64,000 nucleotides of DNA, from the NCBI RefSeq assembly GCF_902459465.1, contig NC_047068.1:11920195-11984194 (forward strand), given 5' to 3'. The stretch comes from Asterias rubens. Taxonomy: Eukaryota > Echinodermata > Asteroidea > Forcipulatida > Asteriidae. The notes beneath the pieces are model-generated. The model searched no databases and was not told the origin of the DNA. It was given only the letters and a program-made list of their open reading frames with translations. Shown here one piece after another: positions 20,250 to 31,616 of this stretch. A program made the position numbers and the translations under genes. The first letter of the stretch is position 1, and every line of letters starts with the position of its first letter.

Positions 20250-21598
20250 AATGCAACTCTCACGCTTGGGCGAATATTCTTGCGAATATGGATATTTGAA
20301 ATTCGCGGTGAATTCACCCAAAATTTGCGAATTGATAGTGAATATTTTCACGTTCGCCCTCGGTCACCCCTCGACCTGTCCGAACCAATATGTTACGAAT
20401 TTTTACGAATGCTTAACAATGCTAGCCAATGATTGTCAATGCCTTACAATAGCTTACGAAAGTTGCCAACGCTAACGCACGCTTACCAACGTTACCAATG
20501 GCTACTAATGCTTACGAAAATCTACGTCGAATGACTGTCTTCGCAACATTCGCTGAAATTAAAAAGCTCTTCCTAAGCACCAAACTGCGCTCGCCAATGC
20601 TGTTTCACACTGTTGCGAATAATATAAGAGTGAATTTGCTTACGAATGAAAATATTTGACAATCGCTCATACTTCGCAACATTCGCCGTGTCTTCGTAAG
20701 CGTTCGTATCAAATTCGGAGCGGTTACCCGTCACGCCCCATCTCCTTACGAAGATCGGTCAATTTACAAACAGGTTTGTTAATTTCAGCGAATGTTGCGA
20801 AGACGATCATTCGCCTCGACATTCGTTAGCATTGGTAAGCCATTGTTAACGTCTGTAAAGCATGCGTAAGCTGTGGCAATGTTCGTAAAGGCACTCGTAA
20901 GGCGTTTGTAACCTTCGCGGGTCCCCTTTCTTATACAGATGTGGTGTTGCTGTTTGTCAAACGAACAAGTGGCCAGAGCGAGATTCGCCCCGGTATTAAT
21001 AGCAATCGCGGAAATTAGTCAGAAAATGGCAAGACATTGGCAACGATGGTAAGACATTTGTAACATTCCTAAGTGCATTATTAACGTTTGTAAGCCCTTT
21101 CGTAAGCATTCGCAAGCATTCGTAACATTCGCTAGCAATCGCTTTATTTGTTTTAAATTGTTGGTAAGCTCAGTCGTTGCCTATTTGTAAGGCATTGGCT
21201 AGCATGGTCAAGCGCTGGTAAGCATTCGTCATATATTGTTAAGGAGAGGTCGAGGGACGACCGAGGGGTGACCAAGATGAAAATGAATATTCATATAACA
21301 TCCTAGTATTTGCATTTTTCTGTGATATTCACCATCCAATCGCAATTGTTTGGCGAATTCACCGCGAATGTCAACATTTTTATTCGCGAGAATTTAATCA
21401 TATATCGCAAGAATATTCGCCCAATTTTGATTGAGTGATCTTCGAAAAGAGGTGGAGAATGACTAGTGAACGTTCCGAAATTGTCACCAAAGCTTACGAA
21501 ACACAGCGAATGTTGCGAAGTTTGAGCGATTGTCAAATAATTCCATTCGTAAGCCCCATTCGCTAGCATAATTTCCCAAGTGTGAGAGTAGCATTGGT
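20250..21598. mobile_element. 1.35-kb fold-back element with motif arrays
   Basis: The outer ends match as inverted repeats (AATGCAACTCTCACGCTTGG at left; CCAAGTGTGAGAGTAGCATT at right). A second inverted pair lies inside (GGTCACCCCTCGACCTGTCC at about 20362; GAGGTCGAGGGACGACCGAG at about 21244). The left arm is filled with TTACGAATGC/CTTACCAACG-like units and the right arm with their inverse (GCATTCGTAA). There is no coding sequence. Confidence 0.65.
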
Positions 21599-21684
21599 AT
21601 ATGGAAACAATAAATAATTGCCTGAACATTGCAAAATCTTTCTCACTCCTTGCTCTACGTAATTCTCACCAACATCACAATGCG

Positions 21685-21862
21685 CATTACCCAAAATAAC
21701 TGTTAGCATAAAACATTAATGTTGTAACGAGTAATGGGGAGCTGTTGATAGTATACAACACTGTGAGAAACGGTTCCCTCTGAAGTAACATAGTTTTGGA
21801 GAAAGAAGAACTTTTTCCGCGAATTTGATTTCGAGACCTCAGAATTAGAATACGTGGGGTGG
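21685..21862 (-). mobile_element. M1 MITE, truncated, reverse orientation
   Basis: It contains GTAACGAGTAATGGGGAGCT, GAGAAACGGTTCCCTCTGAA and TTTGATTTCGAGACCTCAGA. Both terminal repeats are missing or degraded. Confidence 0.6.
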
Positions 21863-22149
21863 TGGTGGTGGTTCTGTGTGTGGGTTTGTATGTGGGTCAT
21901 TCCATGTCAGACCAACACACTTTTTTTACCTCATGTCTTCCGATTTTAATAACCATGTCAATTTTCATCACACATATGCAAATTTGGTATCAAAATGATG
22001 AGAATGGCATGCTGAAATAAATTTTTTTGTCAAACATTTTCTGAAATGTTAGTCACTGTAATCTTTAATATGTTATCGTGACCTTTGACCCAGTTTTTTA
22101 AATAATGTATCATTCCAAAAATCAACGAAACAAAAATCATTTGATGTAG

Positions 22150-22905
22150 CATGTCCTCCAGTGAACTCTCATAAAGTTGCACAGAAAGCAAGTCGTACAC
22201 TAGGTCTCCTGAGAAGAACGTTATCGCCTTGTTCCCAACAGGTTAAGTCAAGAGCCTACACAGCACTAGTTCGTCCACAAATCGAGTATGCAAGTGAAGT
22301 TTGGAAACCCAACACTGTTACCGACATAAACCATCTTGAACAGATTCAAAAGAGAGCAGCCAGATTCGTCTTCTCTGACTATCGTACAACTACTCATGTT
22401 ACACCGCTTGTAGAACAATTAAATTGGGATCTACTTCACACTCGCCGTCTGATTCAACCATGCACACTGTACTACAAAATTCACTACAACCTAGTCAATA
22501 TTACATTCCCACAGTGCTTTCAACATGCTACTCATATCTCACAACGAGTCGATCACCCACTCAAATACACCTCCTTAACAATTCCAACCATTAATGTATA
22601 CAAATATGCCTTCTTTCCAAGGGCTATGTCAGTTTGGAACAGGCTCTCACCATCTGCTGTCCTACACATAACTCCATCCATACAGGTCTTCCAAACATCA
22701 GCCATCTCTGCCATCAGAGCAATGCAGCCTCTGCATGGCAATATTGTCCTTTAAATTCTTTCCCTCTTTTCCTGCACCTGTAAAAAGTGCACCTTTAATC
22801 TTTTCTTTTGGCACCTTATCCACCTAGCTGTTGACGTCACTTTCCCACCATCCCAGTTTAGCCCAAATGGGGCTGTTAAGGGATTAAAGTACCAAGTAAA
22901 CCCAA
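22150..22905 (+). pseudogene. non-LTR retrotransposon, C-terminal reverse transcriptase fragment
   Basis: The open frame 22161-22754 encodes the thumb/C-terminal region of a non-LTR retrotransposon ORF2 (ASRTLGLLRRTLSPCSQQVK, YTALVRPQIEYASEVWKP, QIQKRAARFVFSDY, FFPRAMSVWNRLSPSAV). The catalytic RT motifs are absent because the copy is 5'-truncated at about 22150. A short pyrimidine-rich 3' UTR follows to about 22905. The intact frame suggests a fairly recent insertion. It is convergent with the COMT-like gene; CR1- or RTE-type cannot be decided here. Confidence 0.8.
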
Positions 22906-22998
22906 CCTGTCTTTGTTCACACTAACATTAAAATTACATTGACAAAAACAGTTTCCCTTGATGTATTCTGATGGATATTTGAAATATATATATAAACA

Positions 22999-23004
22999 TT
23001 TATT
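22999..23004 (-). promoter_or_regulatory. COMT: candidate poly(A) signal of COMT-like gene
   Basis: AATAAA on the minus strand, about 460 nt after the stop codon. If used, the 3' UTR contains the whole MITE at 23233-23435. Confidence 0.4.
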
Positions 23005-23232
23005 TGTTTGAAACATGAAATGCAACAGTTTAACAGTTTAACAACAAGTTAATAATTATACTATCCCTCCCCTTGTTTTCATATTCGACAACAAAATGTT
23101 ACAAAATATCGGCATATTTTTTAAATCGAAACCATTTCAGGCATTTAAATGTTTAACTTCCATATTCCACAAAATAGGCAAAGCTTTGAGCGAGAAAAAG
23201 AAGCTAAGCATAAGCTACAATCTACCAACCCT

Positions 23233-23435
23233 GTGCCCAATTTCATAGAGCTGCTTAAGCAGAAAATTGCTCAACAATTTACTGCTTAGCGGAAATAAGC
23301 AGGATACCAGAAACAAATTGTACGCATGACATGATACTATATATGGCTGGTAACCTTATTCTGGTAAGTAACAATTTGTTGCTCGGTCAGCTACTTTTTC
23401 TGCCTTAAAATAAGCAGCTCTATGAAGTCGGGCCC
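23233..23435. mobile_element. MITE in the COMT-like 3' UTR region
   Basis: The ends GCCCAATTTCATAGAGCTGC and GCAGCTCTATGAAGTCGGGC are inverted repeats, followed by TTAAGCAGAAAA / TTTTCTGCCTTAA. It is the same family as 31168-31442. Confidence 0.75.
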
Positions 23436-23466
23436 TGATTGGTCAATCCTTGATCTGTTTCCTTGA

Positions 23467-23775
23467 CTACCCAAGATAAACAGATTTTGCCAGACCATCT
23501 TCACGACCAGAGTATAAGGTGGAATCTATGACCTCAGTGTCATACTTCTCTGATCCTTTCACATATTCCAGATACTCAGGAGCGCCTGGGTAGATGACAT
23601 TATCGGCTAAGATGACCGTGCCCTTCCTAAGGAGCCCATGGGTCTCAAGAAGCTGGATGTCCCGTACGTATAAGTTCTTCCAGTGGTCGATAAAGACGAA
23701 GTCCAGGGTATCAACGGAGTAATCGCTTTGGAGGCTTGGGATTACCTCATCTGACTGTTTATTGATAATTTTAAT
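23467..23775 (-). CDS. COMT: COMT-like exon 3 (metal- and substrate-site part)
   Basis: Encodes SVDTLDFVFIDHWKNLYVRD and LLRKGTVILADNVIYPGAPE, ending SVYLG then TAG. Acceptor tcacacag. Confidence 0.93.
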   Translation of the reverse strand: MKIINKQSDEVIPSLQSDYSVDTLDFVFIDHWKNLYVRDIQLLETHGLLRKGTVILADNVIYPGAPEYLEYVKGSEKYDTEVIDSTLYSGREDGLAKSVYLG

Positions 23776-26700
23776 CTGTGTGATATAATAAATTAATAGA
23801 TTTTATACAAAATGAAGTGGAAGTGTCGTGGAATCCAAACTCTGGTGATTCTGATCAGCAGAGTGTGCGTTCGAATCCATAGCCGTGACACTCCTTAAGC
23901 AATTCAGACACTTAAACACTCCTTCAAATTTAGGAACCATTGCTTCGTCCTTCGGATGGGACGTAAAGCCGTTGGTCCCATGTGTTGTGCAACGTATTTA
24001 AAAGAACCCAGTGCACTTTATCGAAAAGAGAAGGGGTTCGCCCCGGTGTTCCTGGCTGCGGCTGCTGTATGCGCAATCCTTGTAAAGCCTTAGGTGCTAC
24101 ATAATTGGTGCTCAGAATTCATCACTTCAATACTCAGCCTTTCTGAAAGTTTGTATATACTCAGCGCCTTGAGTACCTTGTTTGGTAGATACATGCGCTT
24201 TATAAATCTTCGATATTATATTCGTTTACATGATGTAATGCTATGAAGTTTGACAGTATAGGCACATTGCAACATTTCTTATTTATACTTTCAATGTTAC
24301 TGACGTCAGAGCAATTTTTATTTGAAAAGGACACAACATTTTTTGAGAGAATTAGCAGCAATCCGTAGTATTTGTTACCGCGTGAGAGCGCTCCAAACAT
24401 TTGTGTCGACGCTTCCGGGGAGCATTTTTTTTTTCTGCACATTAAAAATTGCAATCCTAAAAGAGTGCTCTTAATCGATTTAGGAAAAAGCACTACGACA
24501 GTGGCAATTTCGGAGTACAGAAAAAATACTTCCGGGTGCATCACACAAATTAGGCCAACATTTACGTACTTGTCATAACTTTTTGGACAATAACGTTCAT
24601 GGAGGTCATGCAATTAATAGACTACGTGTCACAACCTGTAGCAGGGGGGATGGGGGGCTCAACTATTGCGGAGACTTGATAAATTTAGGCTTTATGATTC
24701 TATTTGGTCGGTCACACAAATCATAATCATTGTAGGCCTATGCGACTTTTTTGTCAGCTCTACAAATTCTGTATAACACCTTGTAAACAGAAGAATGCCG
24801 AATGATTTGGTGATGAATGTAAATATTGGACGAATTAGTGAAATCGAATCCTTTAAAGGCAGTGGACACTATTGGTAATTGTCAAAGAATAGCCTTCACA
24901 GTTGGTGTATCTCAACATATGCATCAAATAACGAACCTGTGAAAATTTGAGCTCAATCGGTCATCGAACTTGCGAGATATGAATGAAAGAAAAAAACACC
25001 CTTGTCACACGAAGGTGTGTGCGTTTAGATGGCTGATTTCGAGACCTCAAGTTCTAAAAATGAGGTCTCGAAATCAAATTCGTGGAAAATTACTTCTTCC
25101 TCGAAAACTATGGCACTTCAGAGGGAGCCGTATCTCACAGTGTGTTATACCATCAACCTCTCCCCAATACTCGTCACCAAGAAAGGTTTTATGTTCCATA
25201 ATTATTTTGAGTAATTACCAATAGTGTCCACTGCCTTTAAAGTGTCATCAAACTGAGTAAGTCCATCTAATTTTTACTACTGTGGTTTCCGTCAAACCCT
25301 ACCTTTTCGCTCACATCAGCTCCCGCTAGTTGGATGAATTTTTCTGCAACTTCTACAATTCCTTTTGAAGGTTCGACGGTGAGGAAGCGGCTTCCTTTAG
25401 GCAAGACACTCGCCATGAGAACGGCCGAATAGCCGCAGTAAGTACCCAACTCCAAACATGTCATTGGAGCTAGGTCCTTGATAATCTTACGAACGATCGC
25501 ACCTGTTGAATCAATTAAGTTGAGATCTTCATTTTCTCTGGTAAAATGACTTCCCAAGGGGTGGCAGAGGTTTCCCTGATTTTGTTTTGTTTACAATTCT
25601 GCCGGGCGATTCAATCTTAATTTTTGGATCGCCCAAAGTTTTCTTTTTTACTATAGCCCGCATGTATTGCTGTGTGTGGTTTCCCCTCTTGTGCGCCTTA
25701 AAAACAGTGGACACAATTGGTAATTGTCAAAGACTAGCCTTCACAGTTTATGTATCTCAACATATGTATAACATAACAAACCTGTGAACATTTGAGCTCA
25801 TTCGGTAATCGATCTTGCAGAATAATAATGAAAGAAAAAAACACCCTTGTCACATGAAGTTGTGTGCGTTTAGATGGTTGATTTCGAGACCTCAAATTCT
25901 AAACTTGAGGTCTCGAAATCAAATTCGTGGAAAATTATTTCTTTCTCGAAAGCTACGTCACTTCAGAGGGAGCCGTTTCTCACAATGTTTTATACCATCA
26001 ACCTCTCCCCATTACTTGTCACCAAGAAACGTTTTATGCTAATAATTGTTTTGTGAAATTACCAATAGTGTCCACTGCCTTTAAGCACCTCATTTTGGTG
26101 GATTTTGGCACCCTTTAAGTATTCTTTATTATTACCACTATTATTATTGACACACATAATTTTCAAAACGTAAAAGAAAGAACTAATACAAATGGAAGTG
26201 AAGTCGTCAAAATTGCCTTTTTTACGATTTTAGGTGTTTATCTTAATTTCTACTCTAAACTATATCATTTCAATCATAACTTTTTTTAACGAACTCTTGA
26301 TTTGAGGATCGGTTGTTTCAACTTCGTTTGCAACAAAATATTCCTGTTAAAAATGAGCTTTACCCCGCATCGCCCCCTGTCAGCCAAAAACCCTGGGTGA
26401 GACAGAGACAAACAAAGAGAGGTATATAGACAACAAAATTACGCTGGACAGAATAATAGGCACAGCCAAAATGCCATAAATTTTGTGACTGGTATCCTCC
26501 TAATTATTTGCTTAGAAGACAAACCTGACCAATAGTTTTTAGAGTGCGAGTTCCATCACGTTTGGTCAGATTAGAAGGAATTAGTATACACATAGTGACT
26601 GGCAATTGAGGTAGCCGCGGGACTTTGAGTGGCCAGAAAAGGGACCTGTTCCAGAGGCCGTTTCATAACACAAGTCGGGCTTAAAATGTGAAATAAAAAA

Positions 26701-27521
26701 AGACATCTCGAAAAAGAAAACAAAAGCAAGTTTTTTCAGTTGCTGCTCACGGTTCACATCAAGAGAGGGCGCTGTAACCAGTCACTAATTTAAAAGACTA
26801 ATGCCCGATGGGTACTTTTCCCGCAAAACAAGCGCGCGATCACTAGACTGTAGGGAGGCTTAGCTGCACGTAGCGAGCAAAAACGTGAACCTGAACGTCA
26901 GAAAATTGTGCCTTTTCTACGTGACGTCGCCACTTCGGGCTTATGGCATGCTCACGTATGACGTCTGCACGTACGTAACTGACGTGACAAGTGGTAACTT
27001 CAAGTGCTTAAACGTGAGATTTTTGCAACAAAATGTTCTCAAGTTCCCGTTTATGCTAAACCTCCCTCATATTATTAGTTCACACGTAACCGCGTTTTAG
27101 CCAAACAGAATACAGACCAAGCAAGAGGTGTGTTATAAAAAATAAATAGTAAACTTGTGTGTACAACCATGTGAAAAATCTCTTTTGTGTTGGCTCTGAA
27201 AAAACGTTTCGACCAGTACACTCCCACAAAAGAGATTTTCACATGGTTGTACTTATTTCCTCTTTTTTGCCCACACCACGCAAGTTTCAAACAATATTTA
27301 AGTTTGGTCAGAATTTTAAGATTCTGATGTCTACCTTTTTTGTCGCCAACATGCATCATCTTAGTGTCAAACTCGTAGCAATACTGGTCTGCTATATCAA
27401 GCAAGTTTGCTGGAGCCCCTTGCTCTACACGCTCAGTCACGTACTCCAACATCTTTCTTCCCTTGTTGACCATTTTAAGAGCGAAGTCGGGAGAGGATCC
27501 TTTCTGTGTATTCGTAGCCAT
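23467..27521 (-). CDS. COMT: catechol O-methyltransferase-like, complete, 3 exons, 231 aa
   Basis: COMT enzymes move a methyl group from S-adenosylmethionine to a catechol hydroxyl with Mg2+. Exons are 27521-27335, 25502-25303 and 23775-23467; phases join to 232 codons including TAG. Residues 56-63 (MHVGDKKG) and 79-88 (LELGTYCGYS) match the SAM-binding part, and Glu106 the ribose-binding acid. VFIDHWKN (Asp159, Lys162), RKGTVILADN (Asp187, Asn188) and PGAPEYLEYV match the metal site and the end of the fold. The length is close to soluble human COMT (221 aa), and there is no membrane anchor, so it is probably cytosolic. An in-frame TAA lies 12 nt before the ATG. The residue aligning with human Glu199 appears to be Leu216. 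A possible 5' UTR acceptor (attag) is 5 nt upstream of the ATG. Confidence 0.92.
23812..24228 (+). mobile_element. SINE with tRNA-like head
   Basis: A box-B-like GTGCGTTCGAATCCATAGC is followed by a body typical of invertebrate SINEs (CTTCGGATGGGACGTAAAGC, AAAAGAGAAGGGGTTCGCCC) and a tail GCGCTTTATAAATCTTCG. It lies in COMT-like intron 2, antisense to the gene. Confidence 0.65.
24853..25241 (+). mobile_element. M1 MITE, full-length reference copy
   Basis: Both ends are intact: AAAGGCAGTGGACACTATTG and CAATAGTGTCCACTGCCTTT, each within CTTTAAAG. The internal perfect palindrome is TTTCGAGACCTCA / TGAGGTCTCGAAA. It lies 61 bp from COMT-like exon 2. Confidence 0.85.
25303..25502 (-). CDS. COMT: COMT-like exon 2 (SAM-binding part)
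   Basis: Encodes GAIVRKIIKDLAPMTCLELG and TYCGYSAVLMASVLPKGSRF. Acceptor attcaacag and donor AAG/gtaggg. Confidence 0.93.
25697..26084 (+). mobile_element. M1 MITE, full-length
   Basis: It starts AAAACAGTGGACACAATTGG and ends CCAATAGTGTCCACTGCCTT, with the inner TTTCGAGACCTCA palindrome. It lies 195 bp upstream of COMT-like exon 2, in intron 1, so exon 2 is flanked by two M1 copies in the same orientation. Confidence 0.82.
26085..27334. other. rest of COMT-like intron 1
   Basis: Mostly unrecognised sequence. At 27160-27255 a fold-back places CAACCATGTGAAAAATCTCT against AGAGATTTTCACATGGTTGT, with a hammerhead-like AAACGTTTCGACCAGT between the arms. No exon is seen. Confidence 0.5.
27335..27521 (-). 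CDS. COMT: COMT-like exon 1 (residues 1-62)
   Basis: Starts MATNTQKGSSPDFALKMVNK and ends MHVGDKK with a split Gly codon. Donor AAAG/gtagac. Confidence 0.9.
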
Positions 27522-27583
27522 TGCTTCTAATTAATGTTCGAGTGACGAGTCTGTGAACAACACGGTCAAAAACATGTAGTTCA

Positions 27584-27775
27584 TTAAAGGCACTGGACAC
27601 TAATGGCAATGACTCAAAATAGTTGTTAGCATAAAAACTTACTTGGTAACAAGCAATGGAGAGTTGTTGATAGTATAAATTATTGTGAAAAACGGCTTCT
27701 TTTTAAGTAACATAGTTTTCGAGAAAGAAGTAATTTTCCACGAATTTGATTTCGAGACCTCCAAATTAGATTATA
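27584..27775 (-). mobile_element. M1 MITE, truncated, reverse orientation
   Basis: It begins TTAAAGGCACTGGACACTAA and stops after TTTGATTTCGAGACCTCC. It lies 63 bp upstream of the COMT-like start codon, that is, in its 5' flank or first intron. Confidence 0.7.
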
Positions 27776-28646
27776 AAAGGAGTAACTTTGTAAGGGAAGA
27801 CTTTGTACTCAGAATGTACACAGTGTGTCAATGACTGGAAATATTATTATACTACGAAATATACTTGTGATGGCAAATGTATGGAAGAGGTTACCAGCAC
27901 ATGACACCCTTGCCCAGATCCTCAGCATCTTGCTGTCCATAAACAAATGTATTATAAAAATAAACAATACACAATAAAGATCGCGAATGCACAAAAACAA
28001 CCAGTATAGATTGAGTGCATGGATGAGGTCAGGGTGGAGCCTTGTGTCCTTGTCTTTTCTTAGTCATTGCGTGTCAAAATGAAATATACAAAGGCAATAG
28101 CTTAATCTTTTCCCCATCTAAATTGGCTAGCAATACACTCGATATTATCTTTGACACTTCTATACATTGTATTACTTTTTTTTTTTAAATAATACAAAGT
28201 TCTTATAAAGCGCACATATCCTAGTCCATTTTTGAGTAAAATTCATTCAATTTCAATGTGCTGCCGTGACCCATGTCGGCGCGGCCATGCTAGGGTGGAA
28301 TGCACTGTGTAAATGAATCGGTCTATTACTAATACCCCATTCACAAAGCCATACGACCTGACGAAGACCACCAATCACCCCGATCTAAAAAAAAAAGAAC
28401 ATCAAGTTGGGGCACATGTTGCTGTCAAAATCGAGCAAATTGGCAAATTAAAGACTCCACCAGAATTGTACTGTAAAATACCGACTAGTAAAATTAATGT
28501 TTGTAGTGATTTCTTACCCTGTAACGGAGGTAGGCCTACAGGAAATACATATAATTTTACTGACTGTTCAGCAGAGACATAGAAATTACTGTGAATAAAA
28601 TCTATACATACGAATAACTTTAGTAGCTTAACCACAGAGCTGGCAT
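27776..28646. other. COMT-like upstream region
   Basis: No gene or repeat I can name. Short open frames on both strands look accidental. Confidence 0.4.
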
Positions 28647-29024
28647 AAAGTACACATATAATTGGTAATTGTCAAAGACCAGTCTTCTCATTTGGTGTAT
28701 CTCAACATGTGCATAAAATAACAAACCTGTGAAAATTTGAGCTCAATTGGTCGTCGAAGTTGCGAGATAAAGAAACAAAAAACACCCTTGTCACATGAAG
28801 TCGTGTGATTTAAGATGGTTGATTTCGAGACCTCAAATTCAAAATCTGAGGTCTCGAAATCAAATTCGTGGAAAGTTATTTCTTTCTCGAAAAATGTTAC
28901 TTCAGACAGAGCCGTTTCTCACAACGTTTTACATTATCAACCTTTCTCCATTACTCGTCACCAAGAAAGGTTCTATGCTAATAATTATTTTGAGTAATTA
29001 CTAGTAGTATCCACTGCCTTTAAA
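28647..29024 (+). mobile_element. M1 MITE, full-length with degraded left end
   Basis: The left end AAAGTACACATATAATTGG is diverged; the right end ATCCACTGCCTTTAA is intact. The inner palindrome TTTCGAGACCTCA / TGAGGTCTCGAAA is intact. Confidence 0.75.
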
Positions 29025-29305
29025 CAATGGAACAATTCGTGAGTATACAAAGCAAAACATGACCAGCAAGCTTACACTGTGAGGTTAATTGATGCACTGA
29101 GCGGCTATAATATAAACCAGTGAAGCACAAAGCCTTGACCCTGTGAAACGGTGATTTCTTTTGTCGGTGTCTTTATAGGAAATGGGAACAAAACACATTT
29201 GCTTCTCTTCTTTTCCTACATGTTAATGTAATTTAAATTATTTACTTATTTTTCAAAAACCAGAGCAAGTTTTAATTTGTCCTAGTTACGGGGGCGGGGG
29301 TGTTA

Positions 29306-30840
29306 CAGTGTATGTTTAACTGAGCAATGTTATCACACTTTGTATTGAATGATGTTGACACGAAACAAATGAATCTTTAATGACAAATGAAACTTATATG
29401 CTAAGACAAAAGCTATGCTAATGCTAAAATACACAGGCAGGATGTCAAACAAGTGTACAACCTTTACACAGGTGCGAAAGGACAGATGCACATTCCACAA
29501 CTACACAAAAATATATTGCCTTAAAAAAGGTTCCGGGATCTGGCCGGTACTTACCAAAAGAATAGAGTGCTCCCTTTATAACATAGTCGTGAAATTATAC
29601 AAAACCCCTTTCCACAAATTTGCAGTTCAACAGTATGATGAAATAACCACACCCACACAGTCACCACCAGTCTTCCATCAAGTTCACGTGACAAAGTCGT
29701 GCACAAAAACAAACACGAGGGATCGGTTCACGTTCCAATCTAAAAATGCCCGCTAGTCAATAAATAGATCAAAGTTCAAGTGGAGTATTAGCGCCCTCAT
29801 TTGCTAGCAACCCGAAACCGTTCTAAGCCACGTTAGACTTGCACTAGTGCCCTGTCTTTAAACCGCAAGATACAGACAGGTTGCTTTTTCAGAGCCAGTG
29901 ATTTCGTTGGATGGATATGTACTGATGTCATTGGATAAACGTGTAGTGACGTAAGTTTTCTATGTGTTTTGATTGGTCCGAGGTGACGCTTGGCATCTGC
30001 ACTTGCGGCCTCCTCATATATTTATCTTTCTATCTATATATCCCAGGCACTAGACCAAGACGCTGAACAAATAGAGAATTATCAATTTTAATTATCATGT
30101 TCAAAATGAAAAATAAATGTGAATTGAATTGAATACAGTGAATGTTTAACTGAGCAATGTTATCACACTTTGTATTGAATGATGTTGACACGAAACAAAT
30201 GAATTTTTAATGACAAATGAAACTTATATGCTAAGATAAAAGCTATGCTAATGCTAAAATACACAGGCAGGATGTCAAACAAGTGTACACCCTTTACACA
30301 GGTGCGAAAGGACAGATGCACATTCCACAACTACACAAAAATAACTTGCCTTAAAAAAAGGTTCCGGGATCTGGCCGGTACTTACCAAAAGAATAGAGTG
30401 CTCCCTTTATAACGAAGTTGTGAAATTATACAAAACCCCTTTCCACAAATTTGCAGTTCAACAGTATGATGAAATAACCACACCCACACAGTCACCACCA
30501 GTCTTCCATCTTAGTTCACGTGACAAAGTCGTGCAAAAACAAACACGAGGGATCGGTTCACGTTTCAATCTAAAAATGCTCGCTAGTCAATAAATAGATC
30601 AAAGTTCGAGTGGAGTATTAGCGCCCTCATTTGCTAGCAACCCGAAATGGTTCTAAGCCACGTTAGACTTGCACTAGTGCCCTGTCTTTAAACCGCACGA
30701 TAAAGACAGGTTGCTTTTTCAGAGCCAGTGATTTCGTTGGATGTACTGATGTCAGTGGATAAACGTGTAGTGACCTAAGTTTTCTATGTGTTTTGATTGA
30801 TCCGAGGTGACGCTTATTGGCATCTGCACTTGCGGCCTCC
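29306..30840 (+). repeat. tandem duplication of a unit of about 700 bp
   Basis: 29306-29998 and 30137-30838 are near-identical direct copies (shared: GTTTAACTGAGCAATGTTAT, GGATCTGGCCGGTACTTACC, CGAGGGATCGGTTCACGTT, CTGTCTTTAAACCGCA). A 140-bp spacer with a GAATTGAATTGAAT run separates them. Each copy contains, on the minus strand, TATAAAGG and a consensus donor GGTAAGTA about 18 nt apart. The small differences imply a recent event. Confidence 0.85.
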
Positions 30841-31129
30841 TGCGTATGAATCAATGGGTGCGTTCGTTTTAGCTTCCCTGGATCGACCCTGGACCTGCCC
30901 CCGGTCATAGATATAGAATAATATAACACCTAGATCGGCTGCGCGTACGTACATACGCGGGTTCTGGCATGGGGGCAGTCATTCGCCTATCTTCAACGTT
31001 CATCTTCTACCAGTACGTGACTTTTAGCGCATCCATAGTGGTTTAAGGCCTATCTCCAATGTTCATTTTCTGTGCGTTACCACCAGCACGGGACTTTTTA
31101 GTACTTTATTCTATTTCTATGCCCCCGGT

Positions 31130-31612
31130 GCGTTCGAATAGCTTTGACGTCACTCCAGGGGCTCACCCAGGGCCCAATTTCATAGCGCTGCTTAGCGGCC
31201 GATTTTGTGCTTACTTTGCAATTTCTATTTCATAGCGCTGCTAACCGTAAGCACACGAAAAGGCATGCTAACCTTCCGGTGCTTACCGCACGAAAATAAA
31301 TGACGTCACAATGCAAATCCGCGGTAAACACGCAATATGGACGCCCAATTTTTCTGCTAACCTGTGAAATACGCTTAAGCAAATCTGTTACAGTAAGTAC
31401 GCAAATTTGCTTACCGTTAAGCAGCGCTATGAATTGGGCCCAGGTCAGCCCCCAGTGCCCTGCTTGTAGAGTGACACACTCTTGGGGGTGACCCGATGTG
31501 CATGACAACACCACGAGAGGGCGGGTGTGTTCGTTAGATTAGCTCTTGTCGGGGCTCACCCGAGTGAGCACCGCATGGTTGACCCAGGGAAGCTAATCGA
31601 ACACACCCTATG
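31130..31612. mobile_element. fold-back element containing a nested MITE
   Basis: The outer arms GGTGCGTTCGAATAGCTT and AAGCTAATCGAACACACC face each other. Inside lies a second element (31168-31442) with ends GGGCCCAATTTCATAGCGCT and AGCGCTATGAATTGGGCCC, the family also found at 23233. Confidence 0.7.
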
Positions 31613-31616
31613 TGTA

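Noticed and set aside
24200..24613. 137-codon minus-strand frame in COMT intron 2
   Set aside because: It overlaps the SINE tail and has no recognisable motif or splice logic.
25874..26118. Recurrent short frames such as LISRPQILNLRSRNQIRGKL seen at many places
   Set aside because: All fall inside M1 MITE copies; the shared peptide is the translation of the MITE palindrome, with stops nearby.
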